Origin: JAATFY01 sp049276515
GTDB taxonomy: Bacteria; Pseudomonadota; Alphaproteobacteria; UBA9219
DNA: 52,952 bases
Assembly (NCBI GenBank): GCA_049276515.1
Contig: JBASWO010000054.1
Coordinates: 1-52,952, forward strand
Direction: 5' to 3'
Shown: positions 7,051-14,795 of the stretch, piece by piece
How positions within the stretch are numbered: position 1 is the stretch's first letter
Layout of the letters: the number at the start of each line of letters is the position of its first letter
Position numbers and translations under genes: made by a program
The notes under the pieces: model-generated
Told to the model about the DNA's origin: nothing
The model's input: only the letters and a program-made list of their open reading frames with translations
Databases searched by the model: none

Positions 7051-7704
7051 CTAAAATTTGTAGTTAAGCGCAGCGCGGACAATATTGTTGTTTGAGCCAC
7101 CGCGCACGGTTGTGCCACCTGATGTCACCGCATTTTCTTTCGGCACATCAACATTCAGATATTCAAGACGACCAATCCATTTATCAGACTTGAACCAGTC
7201 ACCCGTCCAGCCATTGGCTAAAATCATGTCAACACCCGCGCCGAGAGCAAGACCAGGCCTTACATCAGATGTATCGCCGTTACCTGGTGATTTAGAGATA
7301 ACATCGGTGAGACCCAAACCAATTGTTACGTAAGGCAAATAAGCGCCCATAGCATAGCCGGCACGACCACGGATGGTTGCCATATAATCTTCATCAAAAG
7401 TTGCCGTACCATTATGGGATTCGAGCTCTACTTTGGTAATATCGCCTTCAACACCATAAACAAAGTTTCCACCTTGCCAATTGTAACCAAGTTGCAAACC
7501 ACCCAGGATATTGCTTGCCGATCCATCAGGCCCTGCTACGCCGCCATCACTGGCAAAATCAGCAAAAGCACCACCGAAATGGACACCCGCATAACCGCCA
7601 CCCCAATTGGCGGGTGCGCTAGCTGCAGCGAGAGCAGGATGAGCCGCGAGGCAGGCTAAGCCTAGACATGTAAAAGCGAGTTTTTTAGTGAATGACGTGT
7701 TCAT
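7051..7704 (-). CDS. Omp25/Omp31-type outer membrane beta-barrel protein
   Basis: A 217-residue protein that should form an eight-stranded outer membrane barrel. A signal peptide (1-26, ending ALA) is followed by WGGGYAGVHFG, then alternating hydrophobic strands (LQLGYNW, YGVEGDI, TIRGRAGYA, PYVTIGLG, WIGRLEYLNV) and a C-terminal aromatic residue (LNYKF), the hallmark recognised by the BAM complex. This is the wording of the alphaproteobacterial Omp25/31 family. The ATG at 7704 gives the signal peptide and has GGGGA upstream. The start lies inside the end of a small basic ORF in another frame (7685-7858), which suggests translational coupling. Confidence 0.85.
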   Translation of the reverse strand: MNTSFTKKLAFTCLGLACLAAHPALAAASAPANWGGGYAGVHFGGAFADFASDGGVAGPDGSASNILGGLQLGYNWQGGNFVYGVEGDITKVELESHNGTATFDEDYMATIRGRAGYAMGAYLPYVTIGLGLTDVISKSPGNGDTSDVRPGLALGAGVDMILANGWTGDWFKSDKWIGRLEYLNVDVPKENAVTSGGTTVRGGSNNNIVRAALNYKF

Positions 7705-7858
7705 GTGATATCCCCGATGTTTGAGTTTTTTTATGAGCAGCAGCTTTAATTTTACCGTGGTCAGATGGGTCCATATTTTTTTCGGACGTAGCATGACCCC
7801 GGTTTTTAGCATTCAGTTTCTGCTTGTTTTCTTTCATAGGTTGCGTTGTGCGTGCCAT
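7685..7858 (-). CDS. Small basic protein overlapping the start of the Omp gene
   Basis: A 57-codon ORF with an unusually strong ribosome binding site (GAGGAGGGAAGGG just before the ATG at 7858). The product is hydrophilic and rich in Lys, His, Asn and Thr (begins MARTTQPMKENKQ, ends SHEHVIH), with no hydrophobic segment. It ends 20 bases inside the outer membrane protein gene in a different frame, so ribosomes finishing it would reach the next start. I do not recognise a family. The composition is like small intrinsically disordered stress proteins. The upstream-coupled arrangement and the ribosome binding site are the main arguments that it is real. Confidence 0.5.
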   Translation of the reverse strand: MARTTQPMKENKQKLNAKNRGHATSEKNMDPSDHGKIKAAAHKKTQTSGISHEHVIH

Positions 7859-7995
7859 TGCCCTTCCCTCCTCACTGATGAGTTGTTAAGCGCTCTGCGC
7901 AATTTACTGTTATTATTAATAAGTCAGCGCAAGCCGCCTCGTAATCTGTGGCTTGAAGGCGTAAAGAAACAAAGAGGACTCCCCTGTCTTTGCTT

Positions 7996-8010
7996 AAAGA
8001 GAGCATAAAA
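7996..8010 (+). promoter_or_regulatory. Copy 3 of a recurrent 15-bp intergenic motif
   Basis: AAAGAGAGCATAAAA, identical to the copy at 5555-5569, 70 bases upstream of the Crp/Fnr-family regulator gene. The surrounding 7859-8079 region holds no other recognisable gene. Its AT-rich right half (TTGTACTATGTAT) may contain the promoter. Confidence 0.4.
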
Positions 8011-8079
8011 GCATTGAGCTACCTGTTTTTTGTGTTGTACTATGTATGAATAGATCAGGGGAACTTTAGTCAGTGTGTA

Positions 8080-8790
8080 ATGAATAGCTCACCACAAACT
8101 CTTTTTAATCGTTTGCAGTTTGGCGATCTTATTAGCCACTTTCCCCCACAAATACGGGCTCAATTTCACAATAAAAAAGAAGTTCGCGTCTGCAAAGCAG
8201 GCGAAGTCCTTTTTAAGCGCGGCGATGAAGGTCCTTGGCTGGGCGCCATCTTATCTGGCCGCGTTCGGCTTTGCGTGCGTGCAGCTGAAGGTAAAGAAGT
8301 TCTGCTTAGCATGGTCGAGCGCGGCGAAGTATTTGGTGAACGCGCTTTCTTTGATGGCACGCCGCGCGCTGGTGATGCCATTACCGAAGAAGAAACAACC
8401 TTTATCGTTATCACCCGAGATGAATTTTTTCCTATTCTTCTCAGTTACCCAGAAGCCATGATGAATATCATCAAAATCCTTTGCACGCGAATTAATGGCT
8501 ATATTAATACGCTTGAACTTTATGCGCTCCAGCAATTGCCTGTGCGCGTTGCTCAAGTTTTGCTTTTCTTAGCGCAGAAGTTTGGCAAAAAGGACGGTGA
8601 TCATATTATCGTGCAAGCCGGCCTCAACCAATCTGATATCAGCCAGTTGGTTGGCAGCTCACGCGAAAGCGTCAATAAGCAGCTCAAATCCTTTGAAGCT
8701 AAAGGCTATATTAAAGTAGATGGCAATGAGATTGCGCTCTTGGATATTGCACATCTTGAAAAGATGACGTTGCCGCAAGCTTCAGAATAA
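8080..8790 (+). CDS. Crp/Fnr-family transcriptional regulator
   Basis: A 236-residue activator or repressor. The cyclic-nucleotide-binding-type beta barrel spans about 28-130 (GEVLFKRGDEG..GRVRLCV..GEVFGERAFFDGTPRAGDA), followed by the dimerisation helix and a winged helix-turn-helix at about 180-212 with the recognition helix SSRESVNKQLKSF. It lacks the N-terminal Cys cluster of oxygen-sensing FNR. The GER..RAGDA segment keeps the Glu/Arg positions typical of nucleotide-binding members, but the ligand cannot be deduced. The stop is two bases from the stop of convergent atpC. It may control the nearby envelope genes (inference). Confidence 0.85.
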   Translation: MNSSPQTLFNRLQFGDLISHFPPQIRAQFHNKKEVRVCKAGEVLFKRGDEGPWLGAILSGRVRLCVRAAEGKEVLLSMVERGEVFGERAFFDGTPRAGDAITEEETTFIVITRDEFFPILLSYPEAMMNIIKILCTRINGYINTLELYALQQLPVRVAQVLLFLAQKFGKKDGDHIIVQAGLNQSDISQLVGSSRESVNKQLKSFEAKGYIKVDGNEIALLDIAHLEKMTLPQASE

Positions 8791-8792
8791 TC

Positions 8793-9200
8793 TTATTGAA
8801 CAGCTTGAAGCTTGGCTTTGGCAATGACGAGTTGAGCCTCTACAAGCTGACGATCGCCTTCAGATTGTGCCATCGCCAGGTCTTCCACTAAGTTTTTAGC
8901 TTGCTGCTCAACCTGCGCACGATCAATGCCGCTTACAGGTAAAGCTTCTTCAGCCAGAACCGTGCAACGGCTATTGGTGACTTCTGCAAAGCCGCCGGCT
9001 ACAAAAAAGCGCTGCGAAACTTGATTGTCATTGTCAGCATAAACCTCAATAACACCAGGACGCACGGTCGTAATCAGCGGTGCATGACCTGCCAGAACGC
9101 CGAAATCGCCTTCGCCGCCAGGAACAGTCACCATGCTCACATTTTCGCTGAGAATGAGCTTTTCTGGCGAGACGATTTCGAATTGAAACTGAGCGCTCAT
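8793..9200 (-). CDS. atpC: ATP synthase F1 epsilon subunit
   Basis: A 135-residue epsilon subunit, part of the central stalk of F1. The N-terminal beta sandwich has the family signature (FEIVSPEKLI..SMVTVPGGEGDFGVLAGHAPL, residues 6-43) and a C-terminal helical segment that regulates ATP hydrolysis. It begins directly at the end of atpD, overlapping it by about one base, so it is translationally coupled. It is the last gene of an atpGDC block. Confidence 0.95.
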   Translation of the reverse strand: MSAQFQFEIVSPEKLILSENVSMVTVPGGEGDFGVLAGHAPLITTVRPGVIEVYADNDNQVSQRFFVAGGFAEVTNSRCTVLAEEALPVSGIDRAQVEQQAKNLVEDLAMAQSEGDRQLVEAQLVIAKAKLQAVQ

Positions 9201-10624
9201 TACGCTGCTTCTTTCGCCATCTTCTGGGCCTTGGCAATGGCTTCATCAATCGTGCCAACCATGTAGAAAGCCGATTCCGGCAGATGGTCGTAATCACCAT
9301 TAACAATGCCCTTAAAGCCCTTGATCGTATCTTCAAGCTTAACCAGAACGCCTGGTGAGCCTGTGAAGACTTCAGCAACATGGAAAGGCTGTGAGAGGAA
9401 GCGCTGGATCTTACGTGCACGCGACACAACCAATTTGTCTTCTTCTGACAATTCGTCCATACCCAAGATCGCGATGATGTCTTGCAGTTATTTATAGGTC
9501 TGCAGAACTTTCTGTACCGAACGTGCCACGTTGTAATGTTCTTCACCAACAACGCGTGGATCAAGAATACGGCTGGTTGAATCCAAAGGATCCACAGCTG
9601 GATAAATACCAAGTTCAGCGATCTGACGCGACAGAACGGTTGTCGCATCCAAATGGGCAAAGGAGGCCGCAGGAGCTGGATCGGTCAAATCGTCAGCAGG
9701 AACATAAATAGCCTGAACAGAGGTGATCGATCCCTTATTTGTTGTTGTAATACGTTCTTGCAGAGCGCCCATGTCAGTTGCCAGCGTTGGCTGGTAACCC
9801 ACGGCTGATGGAATACGACCCAACATCGCCGACACTTCTGAGCCAGCTTGGGTGAAACGGAAAATGTTATCGACGAAGAACAAGACGTCTTGGCCTTCTT
9901 CATCGCGGAAATATTCAGCGAGTGTGAGACCCGTCAAAGCGACACGGGCACGTGCGCCAGGCGGTTCGTTCATCTGACCATAGACGAGCGCTGCTTTTGA
10001 GCCAGGACCATCAGCCTTGATAACGCCAGATTCCATCATTTCGTGATAAAGATCGTTACCTTCACGGGTACGCTCACCAACACCGGCAAACACGGAGTAA
10101 CCACCGTGAGCCTTCGCCACGTTATTGATGAGTTCCATAATGAGAACGGTCTTACCAACACCAGCACCACCGAAGAGACCAATCTTACCACCACGTGAGT
10201 ATGGGGCGAGCAAGTCAACAACCTTAATACCTGTAACCAGAACCTGTTGTTCGGTTGACTGTTCAGCAAATTCAGGAGCTGATCTGTGAATAGGAAGTGA
10301 TTTCTTCGCATTGACGGGACCACGTTCATCAACGGGCTCACCAATAACGTTCAAAATACGACCCAAAGTCTCAGGACCTACAGGAACTGTGATAGGAGCG
10401 CCTGTGTCTGTTACTTTTGCACCGCGCACGAGACCATCGGTTGAATCCATAGCGATGGTACGGACTGTGCTTTCACCCAAATGCTGAGCAACTTCAAGAA
10501 CGAGGATTTTGCCTTCATTCTTTGTATGCAACGCATTCAAAATGGATGGCAGCTCACCATCGAACTGAACGTCGACAACGGCGCCTGTGACTTGCGTGAT
10601 ACGGCCTTCGCTAAACTGTGACAT
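9200..10624 (-). CDS. atpD: ATP synthase F1 beta subunit, interrupted by an in-frame stop codon
   Basis: The catalytic beta subunit. The frame from 10624 encodes the whole nucleotide-binding core: Walker A GGAGVGKT, ERTREGNDLYHEM, and FFVDNIFRFTQAG. At 9488-9490 a TAA interrupts it after LQTYK, and the same frame then continues with LQDIIAILGMDELSEEDK to the normal end at 9200. Family members have Ser at the interrupted position, so one base (TCA to TAA; plus-strand 9489) explains it. As written, the product is 378 residues and lacks about 95 C-terminal residues, including the DELSEED helix that couples to gamma. The continuation is fully conserved, which points to a sequencing error, a very recent mutation or read-through rather than an old pseudogene. 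Confidence 0.9.
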
Positions 10625-10642
10625 AGTCTATTCCTTCTTACG

Positions 10643-11527
10643 TTAAACGGCTTCAGCGCCGGAGATGATTTCGATGAGTTCTTTCGTAATATAAGCTTGG
10701 CGTGTACGGTTATAGTTGAGCGTTAGACGATTGATCATATCGCCTGCATTACGCGTTGCATTATCCATAGCAGCCATACGAGCACCCTGCTCGCCAGCTG
10801 CACTTTCCAGCAATGCGCCATAAATTTGCATCGCCAAATTACGCGGCAGCAAGGCCGCTAAAATTGTTTCTTCATCAGGCTCAAATTCATACACAGCTGT
10901 TGGCGCATTTTCATTTGCTGTCTCAGACTTCTCGAGAGCAACCGGAACGAGCTGTTTGACCGTGACGACTTGTAAGATCGCTGATTTAAAGCGGTTATAG
11001 ATGATCTGACAGACATCAAACTGACCATCATTGAACATTTGCATGATCTTGTTGGTCACAACATCGGCTTCAGCAAAACCTAAACGCTTCCGTCCGATAT
11101 CAGTGAAGGATTCGACAATCTTGGAGGCTTGATCGCGACGCAACAGATCGCGCCCCTTACGTCCTACACAAATAATTTTTACAGTCTTGCCTTCAGATTC
11201 GAGCTGACGGATCTGACGACGCGCTTCACGGACGATATAGCCATTGAAACCACCGCATAGACCGCGGTCTGAGGTGACAACAAGCAAAAGCACAACCTTG
11301 TCACTGCCGGTTCCGGCAATGAGGCGCGGTGTTGTATCGGTTATCACTAAATTGGCTGATAGAGATTCTAGCATCCGCGCCATACGAAGGCCGTAAGGAC
11401 GGGCCGATTCCGCATAATCCTGCGCACGGCGCAGTTTGCTGGCAGCCACCATCTTCATGGCCGATGTAATTTTACGCGTCGATTTAACGCTACCGATGCG
11501 GTTTTTGAGGTCTTTTAAGCTGGGCAT
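10643..11527 (-). CDS. atpG: ATP synthase F1 gamma subunit
   Basis: A 294-residue gamma subunit, the rotor shaft of F1. The N-terminal helix (MPSLKDLKNRIGSVKSTRKI..AMKMVAASKL, over two segments) and the C-terminal helix (ATRNAGDMINRLTLNYNRTRQA..EIISGA) that form the coiled coil are both intact, with the Rossmann-like middle (SDRGLCGGFN). It lies 18 bases before atpD. Unusually atpA and atpH do not precede it: the liv-ferredoxin operon and its terminator do. Confidence 0.95.
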   Translation of the reverse strand: MPSLKDLKNRIGSVKSTRKITSAMKMVAASKLRRAQDYAESARPYGLRMARMLESLSANLVITDTTPRLIAGTGSDKVVLLLVVTSDRGLCGGFNGYIVREARRQIRQLESEGKTVKIICVGRKGRDLLRRDQASKIVESFTDIGRKRLGFAEADVVTNKIMQMFNDGQFDVCQIIYNRFKSAILQVVTVKQLVPVALEKSETANENAPTAVYEFEPDEETILAALLPRNLAMQIYGALLESAAGEQGARMAAMDNATRNAGDMINRLTLNYNRTRQAYITKELIEIISGAEAV

Positions 11528-11605
11528 TGGGGCTCAAGCTAAAGGGTTAAAATCCGCGGCTTTTTTGGCGGATTACGGCCTCTGGGTCAAGAAAAAATAG
11601 ACCCA

Positions 11606-11630
11606 AAAAGCCCTTTTATCCCAAAAGGCT
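11606..11630 (-). terminator. Rho-independent terminator of the livHM-ferredoxin operon
   Basis: On the minus strand AGCCTTTT pairs with AAAAGGGCT (one bulge) and is followed by CTTTTT. The ferredoxin stop codon lies in the loop/stem. It separates the ferredoxin gene from atpG, so atpGDC should have its own promoter in 11528-11605; I see no clear -35/-10 there. Confidence 0.7.
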
Positions 11631-11951
11631 AAAGGTCGTTTGCGGCAGCTTGATAATTAGACCATCCATAGCCTCTGTGAGACGTATCTGACAGCCTAAA
11701 CGGGAGGTTTTGGTGATTCCAGGAGCCAGATCAAGCATATCAATCTCATCATCACTCGCACCTGGGAGCTTACCGAACCATTTGGGATCAATAATCATAT
11801 GGCAAGTGGAACAAGCCATAGCACCGCCACAAGCTCCTTCAACATCATCGATATTATGCTGGCGCGAGACATCCAAGAGACTTTGCCCAACTTGAGCTTC
11901 AAGTAGGCGCTGGCTACCATCGCGCATAATAAAAGTAACTTTGAGGCTCAT
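11616..11951 (-). CDS. 2Fe-2S ferredoxin, adrenodoxin type
   Basis: A 111-residue electron carrier. Cys41, Cys47, Cys50 and Cys87 match the C-X5-C-X2-C..C pattern that holds the [2Fe-2S] cluster in adrenodoxin/ISC-type ferredoxins, and EGACGGAMACSTC is the classical loop. Such proteins serve iron-sulphur assembly, haem A or sterol/P450 reactions. Its ATG overlaps the livM stop by four bases (ATGA), so it is translated as part of the branched-chain amino acid permease operon, which is not an obvious functional pairing. No isc genes are nearby. Confidence 0.9.
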   Translation of the reverse strand: MSLKVTFIMRDGSQRLLEAQVGQSLLDVSRQHNIDDVEGACGGAMACSTCHMIIDPKWFGKLPGASDDEIDMLDLAPGITKTSRLGCQIRLTEAMDGLIIKLPQTTFSLLG

Positions 11952-13330
11952 GGGCTTAAAGGTGGAAGCTTAACTGTTGGTTGACGCGTTGCCATCATAC
12001 CGCCTGGACGCCAAATCATAATCAAAACCATACCAGCACCAAAGGCTAACATACGGTATTGCTCTAACTCACGGAACAATTCAGGCATGCCGATAATAAA
12101 GAGTGCAGCAAACACAATACCAAGTGGATGACCTATGCCACCTAAAATCACAATCGCAAGCATGGTTGCAGATTCTGTGAAGGTAAAACTCTCAGGACTA
12201 ATGAAACCCTGACGCGTGGCAAAGAAAGCGCCTGCAAGACCTGCCACCATCGCGCCCAAACTATAGGCCGCCAATTTAATCCACCAGCGATTGATACCAA
12301 GCGAAGCGCAAGCAATCTCATCTTCACGAAATGCTTCCCAAGCACGCCCCAAAGGCAAGCGGCGCAAACGTAGACTGAGCCAACCTACAAAAAGAGCAAG
12401 CGCTAGAATAATATAATAAACAAAGATCACGCGCTGAATGGGATCAAACTCTAAACCAAAAAACTCATGAAAGCTTCTATGGCCTTCTGTTGCCGTACGC
12501 GCAAATTCCAAATTGAAAAGATTGGGGCGTGGCACACCTGAGATGCCGTTAGGACCGCCCGTAAAATCAGTCCAGTTGATTAAAACGAGACGGACGATCT
12601 CACCAAAGCCCAATGTGACAATGGCAAAATAATCACCGCGCAAGCGTAGAACGGGAAACCCTAAGAGTAGACCCGTCATAGCCGTCAGAAGTCCTGCGAT
12701 CGGCAAAGCCGTCCAGAAGCCAATTCCAAAATATTGTGCAAGCAAGGCGTAAGTGTAGGCACCCAACGCATAAAAGCCGGCATAACCAAGATCGAGAAGA
12801 CCCGCATAGCCAACAGTGATATTGAGCCCCCAAGCCAGCATGACATAAGTCATCACCATAATACCCACATCAAGCACATAACGGCTTGAGAGAGGCGTGA
12901 ATGGCAAAATGAGAGCAATAACGAAAAAGAAAATGGAAATATGCGTCAAATTATTAAAACGCTTACTGACTGATGTGATGGGTTTTGTAAAGCGCGAGCC
13001 CCAAACAACTAAAATCGCGCGCAAAGCCAGAATGAATGAGCCCGCAACAGCGACGACTTGTAAAAAAGGCAGTGGAAACGGAATGGAGAGTGAGAGAAGT
13101 CCTACAGCGACCATCACAGGAGCAATCCATCTCCCCTGCCCGTCATGAATGAGATCTAAGAGAAGCCGTCCAAAGAAAATCAACAGCGCCGCTAAACCAA
13201 CTTCGATGAGATGCCATTCAACTGTGAGGCCGTTTAAGCCATCAACGGTTCGCATACCAGCTAAAGGTAAAGCAAGAATGCCTGCGATCAGGGCTGTGAT
13301 GAATGCATCTTTAATCCGTTTCATCAACAT
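11948..13330 (-). CDS. livM: Branched-chain amino acid ABC transporter permease LivM
   Basis: A 460-residue inner membrane permease. An N-terminal hydrophobic extension of about 130 residues with three or four helices (as in long LivM proteins) precedes the core, which has LAWGLNITVGYAGLLDLGYAGFYALGAY split over two helices, and the cytoplasmic EAA-like loop GRAWEAFREDEIACASLGIN that contacts the ATPase. The start overlaps the livH stop by one base (TGATG). The ATPases LivG/LivF and the binding protein are not in the window. Confidence 0.88.
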   Translation of the reverse strand: MLMKRIKDAFITALIAGILALPLAGMRTVDGLNGLTVEWHLIEVGLAALLIFFGRLLLDLIHDGQGRWIAPVMVAVGLLSLSIPFPLPFLQVVAVAGSFILALRAILVVWGSRFTKPITSVSKRFNNLTHISIFFFVIALILPFTPLSSRYVLDVGIMVMTYVMLAWGLNITVGYAGLLDLGYAGFYALGAYTYALLAQYFGIGFWTALPIAGLLTAMTGLLLGFPVLRLRGDYFAIVTLGFGEIVRLVLINWTDFTGGPNGISGVPRPNLFNLEFARTATEGHRSFHEFFGLEFDPIQRVIFVYYIILALALFVGWLSLRLRRLPLGRAWEAFREDEIACASLGINRWWIKLAAYSLGAMVAGLAGAFFATRQGFISPESFTFTESATMLAIVILGGIGHPLGIVFAALFIIGMPELFRELEQYRMLAFGAGMVLIMIWRPGGMMATRQPTVKLPPLSP

Positions 13331-14247
13331 CAGACCTTCTCAATCTCAGGACGGCCAAATAACCCATTCGGCCGAACCAAAAGAACCAACATGAGAATGG
13401 CAAAGACGGCGACATCTTTATATTGAGCATTCACATAGCCTGCCCAAAAACTTTCAATGAGCCCAATCAAAAGGCCGCCCACCATGGCACCCGGTAAGGA
13501 TCCGATACCCCCAAGGACAGCGGCTGTAAAAGCCTTCATGCCCGCCAAAAAACCCATAAAGAAATCGACAACACCATAATAAAGCGTGACCATGAAGCCA
13601 GCGATAGCAGCCAACAAAGCGCCAATCACAAAGGTGGTTGAAATGGTCCGATCAACATTAATACCAACCAAGGCCGCCATAATTTTATCTTGCTCACAGG
13701 CTCTTTGTGCACGCCCCAAAGGTGTGCGCTGAATGATGGCCGTTACTGCGAACATCAAAGCAAAGGTGATAATCAAAATAATAATTTGCTGATAGGAGAT
13801 GGAAACAACAAAACCATCCTCACGGGTCATGAGCGTGATGGATCCTTGCATCACAGGCGCCATGGTTTTAACGCGGGCTCCTTGCAGCAATTGCACATAA
13901 TTTTGCAAGAGGACTGACATACCAATTGCCGAGATCAAAGGCGCTAGCCGTGTTGATCCGCGTAAAGGGCGATAAGCAACACGCTCCACACTCCAGCCAT
14001 AAAGGCTCGTGATGAGCATAGTGACAAGCAGGACTATCAAAAGTGCAGTTGCTACATGTGAGACACCAAGCAACCCAAGAACCACAAAGCAAATGGTCGT
14101 GATGAAAGCACCAATCATATAAATTTCGCCATGCGCGAAATTGATCATACCAATGATGCCATAAACCATGGTGTAGCCAATAGCGATGAGCCCGTAGACG
14201 GCTCCTAAGGTCAAACCATTGATTGATTGCTGGAGAAAATATTCCAC
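13330..14247 (-). CDS. livH: Branched-chain amino acid ABC transporter permease LivH
   Basis: A 305-residue permease, partner of LivM, with about eight hydrophobic helices. Family signatures are GAVYGLIAIGYTMVYGIIG and MINFAHGEIYM near the N-terminus, and the loop PLGRAQRACEQDKIMAALVGIN (read in two parts) with GGIGSLPGAMVGG further on. The start is a GTG at 14247 (VEYFLQQ..). It is the first gene of the livHM-ferredoxin unit. Confidence 0.9.
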   Translation of the reverse strand: MEYFLQQSINGLTLGAVYGLIAIGYTMVYGIIGMINFAHGEIYMIGAFITTICFVVLGLLGVSHVATALLIVLLVTMLITSLYGWSVERVAYRPLRGSTRLAPLISAIGMSVLLQNYVQLLQGARVKTMAPVMQGSITLMTREDGFVVSISYQQIIILIITFALMFAVTAIIQRTPLGRAQRACEQDKIMAALVGINVDRTISTTFVIGALLAAIAGFMVTLYYGVVDFFMGFLAGMKAFTAAVLGGIGSLPGAMVGGLLIGLIESFWAGYVNAQYKDVAVFAILMLVLLVRPNGLFGRPEIEKV

Positions 14248-14293
14248 CGCGGCGGCGTCCTGCTTTGAATCAGCTTAGGCTAAATTTATCGCC

Positions 14294-14794
14294 TTATTTA
14301 TTGTGCTTGGCAATACGCGTACGGCCACTGGAACAAGCACTTACATAAGAGTGTTCTTGATCCACCATACGGTCAACTTCGAGCTCAATTTGCTCAGGAG
14401 CGGCCTTATAGAGAGCCACAACCTTATCGCGGCGCTCTCCACAAAAGAGAGGCGCTGAAGCATCGGCAATTTCTTGGCCATACTCATTGCCAAGTTTGGT
14501 ACGTAATTTATCCAACTGGCTGATTCCGTTGCCGGCATTGGCCTTATAATAATGGATCAGTGTCTGCTCAGCATCATGCAGGGCTTTAATATTGTTTTTG
14601 GTAAAGCGCGTATATTTCGGCACCAAATCTTCACCAACCGAACTTTTACGACAGGTTACTGTAATCACCATTAATTCTGAATGGAGGCGCAACAATTGCT
14701 CAGCACGTAATTCTTCAGGTTGATAACACTGACTTGCAGCCATGACCGGCACAGTCAGTAAGGAGAATAAAGCTGATATCAGGATGAGGCGCAT
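14294..14794 (-). CDS. Small exported protein of unknown function
   Basis: A 166-residue protein with a signal peptide (1-19, MRLILISALFS..VMAAS). The mature part is mostly helical and has four Cys (the first in SQCYQ, then TVTCRK, LFCGE and SACSS), consistent with two disulphides in the periplasm. The ATG at 14794 is chosen because it starts the signal peptide and follows the guaA stop by one base (TAA A ATG); the longer frame overlaps guaA. I do not recognise a family. It is probably co-transcribed with guaA. Confidence 0.65.
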   Translation of the reverse strand: MRLILISALFSLLTVPVMAASQCYQPEELRAEQLLRLHSELMVITVTCRKSSVGEDLVPKYTRFTKNNIKALHDAEQTLIHYYKANAGNGISQLDKLRTKLGNEYGQEIADASAPLFCGERRDKVVALYKAAPEQIELEVDRMVDQEHSYVSACSSGRTRIAKHNK

Positions 14795-14795
14795 T

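Noticed and set aside
7721..8008. A 95-codon plus-strand ORF between the Omp and Crp/Fnr genes
   Set aside because: No ribosome binding site, biased composition (Leu/Phe/Cys), and it is antisense to the better-supported 57-codon gene and its ribosome binding site.
9488..9490. Reassignment of TAA to Ser as the explanation for the atpD stop
   Set aside because: Many intact genes here end at the family-expected position with TAA (guaA, rpoC, rpsU, mfd region), so TAA is a normal stop.
9046..9660. A 204-codon minus-strand ORF across the atpD-atpC junction
   Set aside because: Out of frame with both conserved genes and of improbable composition; it bridges the atpD stop only by chance.
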